The translations under genes and the position numbers were made by a program. A DNA stretch of 6,392 nt, from positions 1 to 6,392 of the forward strand of contig DAIDHU010000508.1 of the NCBI GenBank assembly GCA_027451915.1, written 5' to 3'. Positions 5,974-6,392 of the stretch are shown in pieces (the first letter of the stretch is position 1; the number at the start of each line of letters is the position of its first letter). The notes below the pieces were generated by a model. It searched no databases and was not told the origin of the DNA. It worked only from the letters and a program-made list of their open reading frames with translations. Source of the DNA: Thiomonas sp. GTDB taxonomy: Bacteria; Pseudomonadota; Gammaproteobacteria; Burkholderiales; Burkholderiaceae_C.

Positions 5974-6009
5974 GGGTCGGGGAAGAGGACAGGCAAGGGG
6001 TCGGGGAAG
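5974..6009. repeat. 12-bp direct repeat upstream of frmA
   Basis: GGGTCGGGGAAG occurs exactly at 5974-5985 and again at 5998-6009, a 24-bp period. The surrounding plus strand is purine-rich from about 5968. The repeat lies just upstream of the -35-like element and ends one base short of the upstream LysR stop codon. It could be paired activator sites or the trace of a small tandem duplication. Confidence 0.6.
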
Positions 6010-6010
6010 T

Positions 6011-6392
6011 TTAGCCGCCCTGGCCCGCGCCGGCTTCACGGCGCATCGGCCGCAAGGCGCGACGCGAGCCCTCGAGCAGATGCTCCAGGCGTTCCAGGCG
6101 GTGGCGATGCGCGGTGGTGATGGCGTAGAAATGCTCCTGCAACTGCTCCGAGCGCCCCACCTTCACCAGGATTCCGCTGCGGATCTCGTCCTGCACCACC
6201 ACCTCGGGCAGCACCGTCAGCCAGCCGCTGTCGCGGGCGATCAGGCGCAGCATCGGCATGTCGTCCACCTCGGCGCGGAAGCGCGGCCGCACGTCGGCCG
6301 CGATGCACAGCGCGTCGAACTGCCCGCGCAGGGCATGCCGCGGGCCGGGAACCGCCAGGTCGCGGCCGTGCATGTCCTCCGGTACGCGCAGG
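6011..6392 (-). CDS. LysR-family transcriptional regulator, partial (N-terminus beyond right edge)
   Basis: The last 126 codons of a LysR-type regulator are visible, ending in TAA at 6011-6013; the frame is open at the right edge and includes LRVPED before the internal methionine at 6373. Only the distal half of the effector-binding domain is present. Recognisable segments are FDALCIAADVRPRFRAEVDD, MLRLIARDSGWLTVLPEVVV, QDEIRSGILVKVG and EHFYAIT, an arrangement resembling the NhaR branch of the family. The DNA-binding domain is outside the window. The gene runs in the same direction as frmA, 86 bp upstream. In Pseudomonas aeruginosa a LysR-type protein (GfnR) controls the adjacent adhC-fghA pair, so a similar role here is plausible but not shown. 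The internal ATG at 6373 is not a credible start. Confidence 0.88.
   Translation of the reverse strand, partial: LRVPEDMHGRDLAVPGPRHALRGQFDALCIAADVRPRFRAEVDDMPMLRLIARDSGWLTVLPEVVVQDEIRSGILVKVGRSEQLQEHFYAITTAHRHRLERLEHLLEGSRRALRPMRREAGAGQGG

Larger units (their letters stand above)
5925..6010 (-). promoter_or_regulatory. Control region upstream of frmA
   Basis: This 86-bp gap between the upstream LysR gene and frmA holds most of the regulatory signals in the window. On the minus strand it has a -35-like TTGACG (5964-5969) and, after exactly 17 bp, a poor -10-like GCTCAT (5941-5946). Between and overlapping them lies a long inverted repeat, and upstream lies a 12-bp direct repeat. A start site from this promoter would fall near 5933-5935, inside the ribosome binding site, which counts against it; the true promoter may be further upstream. 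Confidence 0.45.

Noticed and set aside
5925..5996. A longer frmA start at 5996 (24 extra residues)
   Set aside because: The Pro/Asp-rich extension is not typical of class III alcohol dehydrogenases, and a ribosome binding site and family-typical N-terminus sit at 5924.
4782..6014. A 410-codon open frame on the plus strand opposite frmA
   Set aside because: Low-complexity His/Gly/Ala/Gln composition and full overlap with frmA, whose zinc and NAD motifs are intact; it is an antisense shadow.
1..6392. Mobile elements, CRISPR arrays, tRNA or rRNA genes, defence or phage genes
   Set aside because: No transposase, regularly spaced repeats, cloverleaf or ribosomal segments were recognised; nearly all of the window is accounted for by ordinary metabolic, transport and regulatory genes.

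Overview
The window is a very GC-rich stretch of bacterial chromosome. Strong G/C preference at third codon positions leaves long open frames on the antisense strands, but these are shadows of the real genes. The protein families, the two LysR-type regulators and the glutathione-dependent formaldehyde genes fit a proteobacterium, most likely a betaproteobacterium of the Burkholderiales. That placement is an inference from family resemblance and base composition, not a database match.

Layout from left to right: (1) a LysR-family regulator on the minus strand, cut by the left edge (1-746). (2) A 233-bp divergent intergenic region (747-979) with several short dyads. (3) A plus-strand hotdog-fold acyl-CoA thioesterase (980-1456). 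(4) Facing it with a 6-bp gap, a minus-strand POT/PTR2-family di/tripeptide transporter (1463-2965). (5) An 88-bp gap, then a beta-hydroxyacid dehydrogenase (3054-3935), S-formylglutathione hydrolase (3955-4806) and S-(hydroxymethyl)glutathione dehydrogenase (4815-5924), all on the minus strand. (6) An 86-bp control region (5925-6010) with a strong inverted repeat and a 12-bp direct repeat. (7) The C-terminal part of a second LysR-family regulator, also minus strand, cut by the right edge (6011-6392).

The core is a formaldehyde-detoxification operon, transcribed right to left. Formaldehyde adds spontaneously to glutathione. FrmA (class III alcohol dehydrogenase) oxidises the adduct to S-formylglutathione, and FrmB hydrolyses that to formate and glutathione. 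The dehydrogenase gene follows FrmB by 19 bp with a good ribosome binding site, so it is probably co-transcribed. The peptide transporter may be a more loosely attached last gene. The co-directional LysR gene upstream of frmA is a plausible regulator, and no FrmR-type repressor is present in the window.

I found no RNA genes, insertion sequences, CRISPR arrays or clearly novel system. The most interesting signals are regulatory: the dyad and direct repeats in front of frmA, and the dyads between the left LysR gene and the thioesterase.
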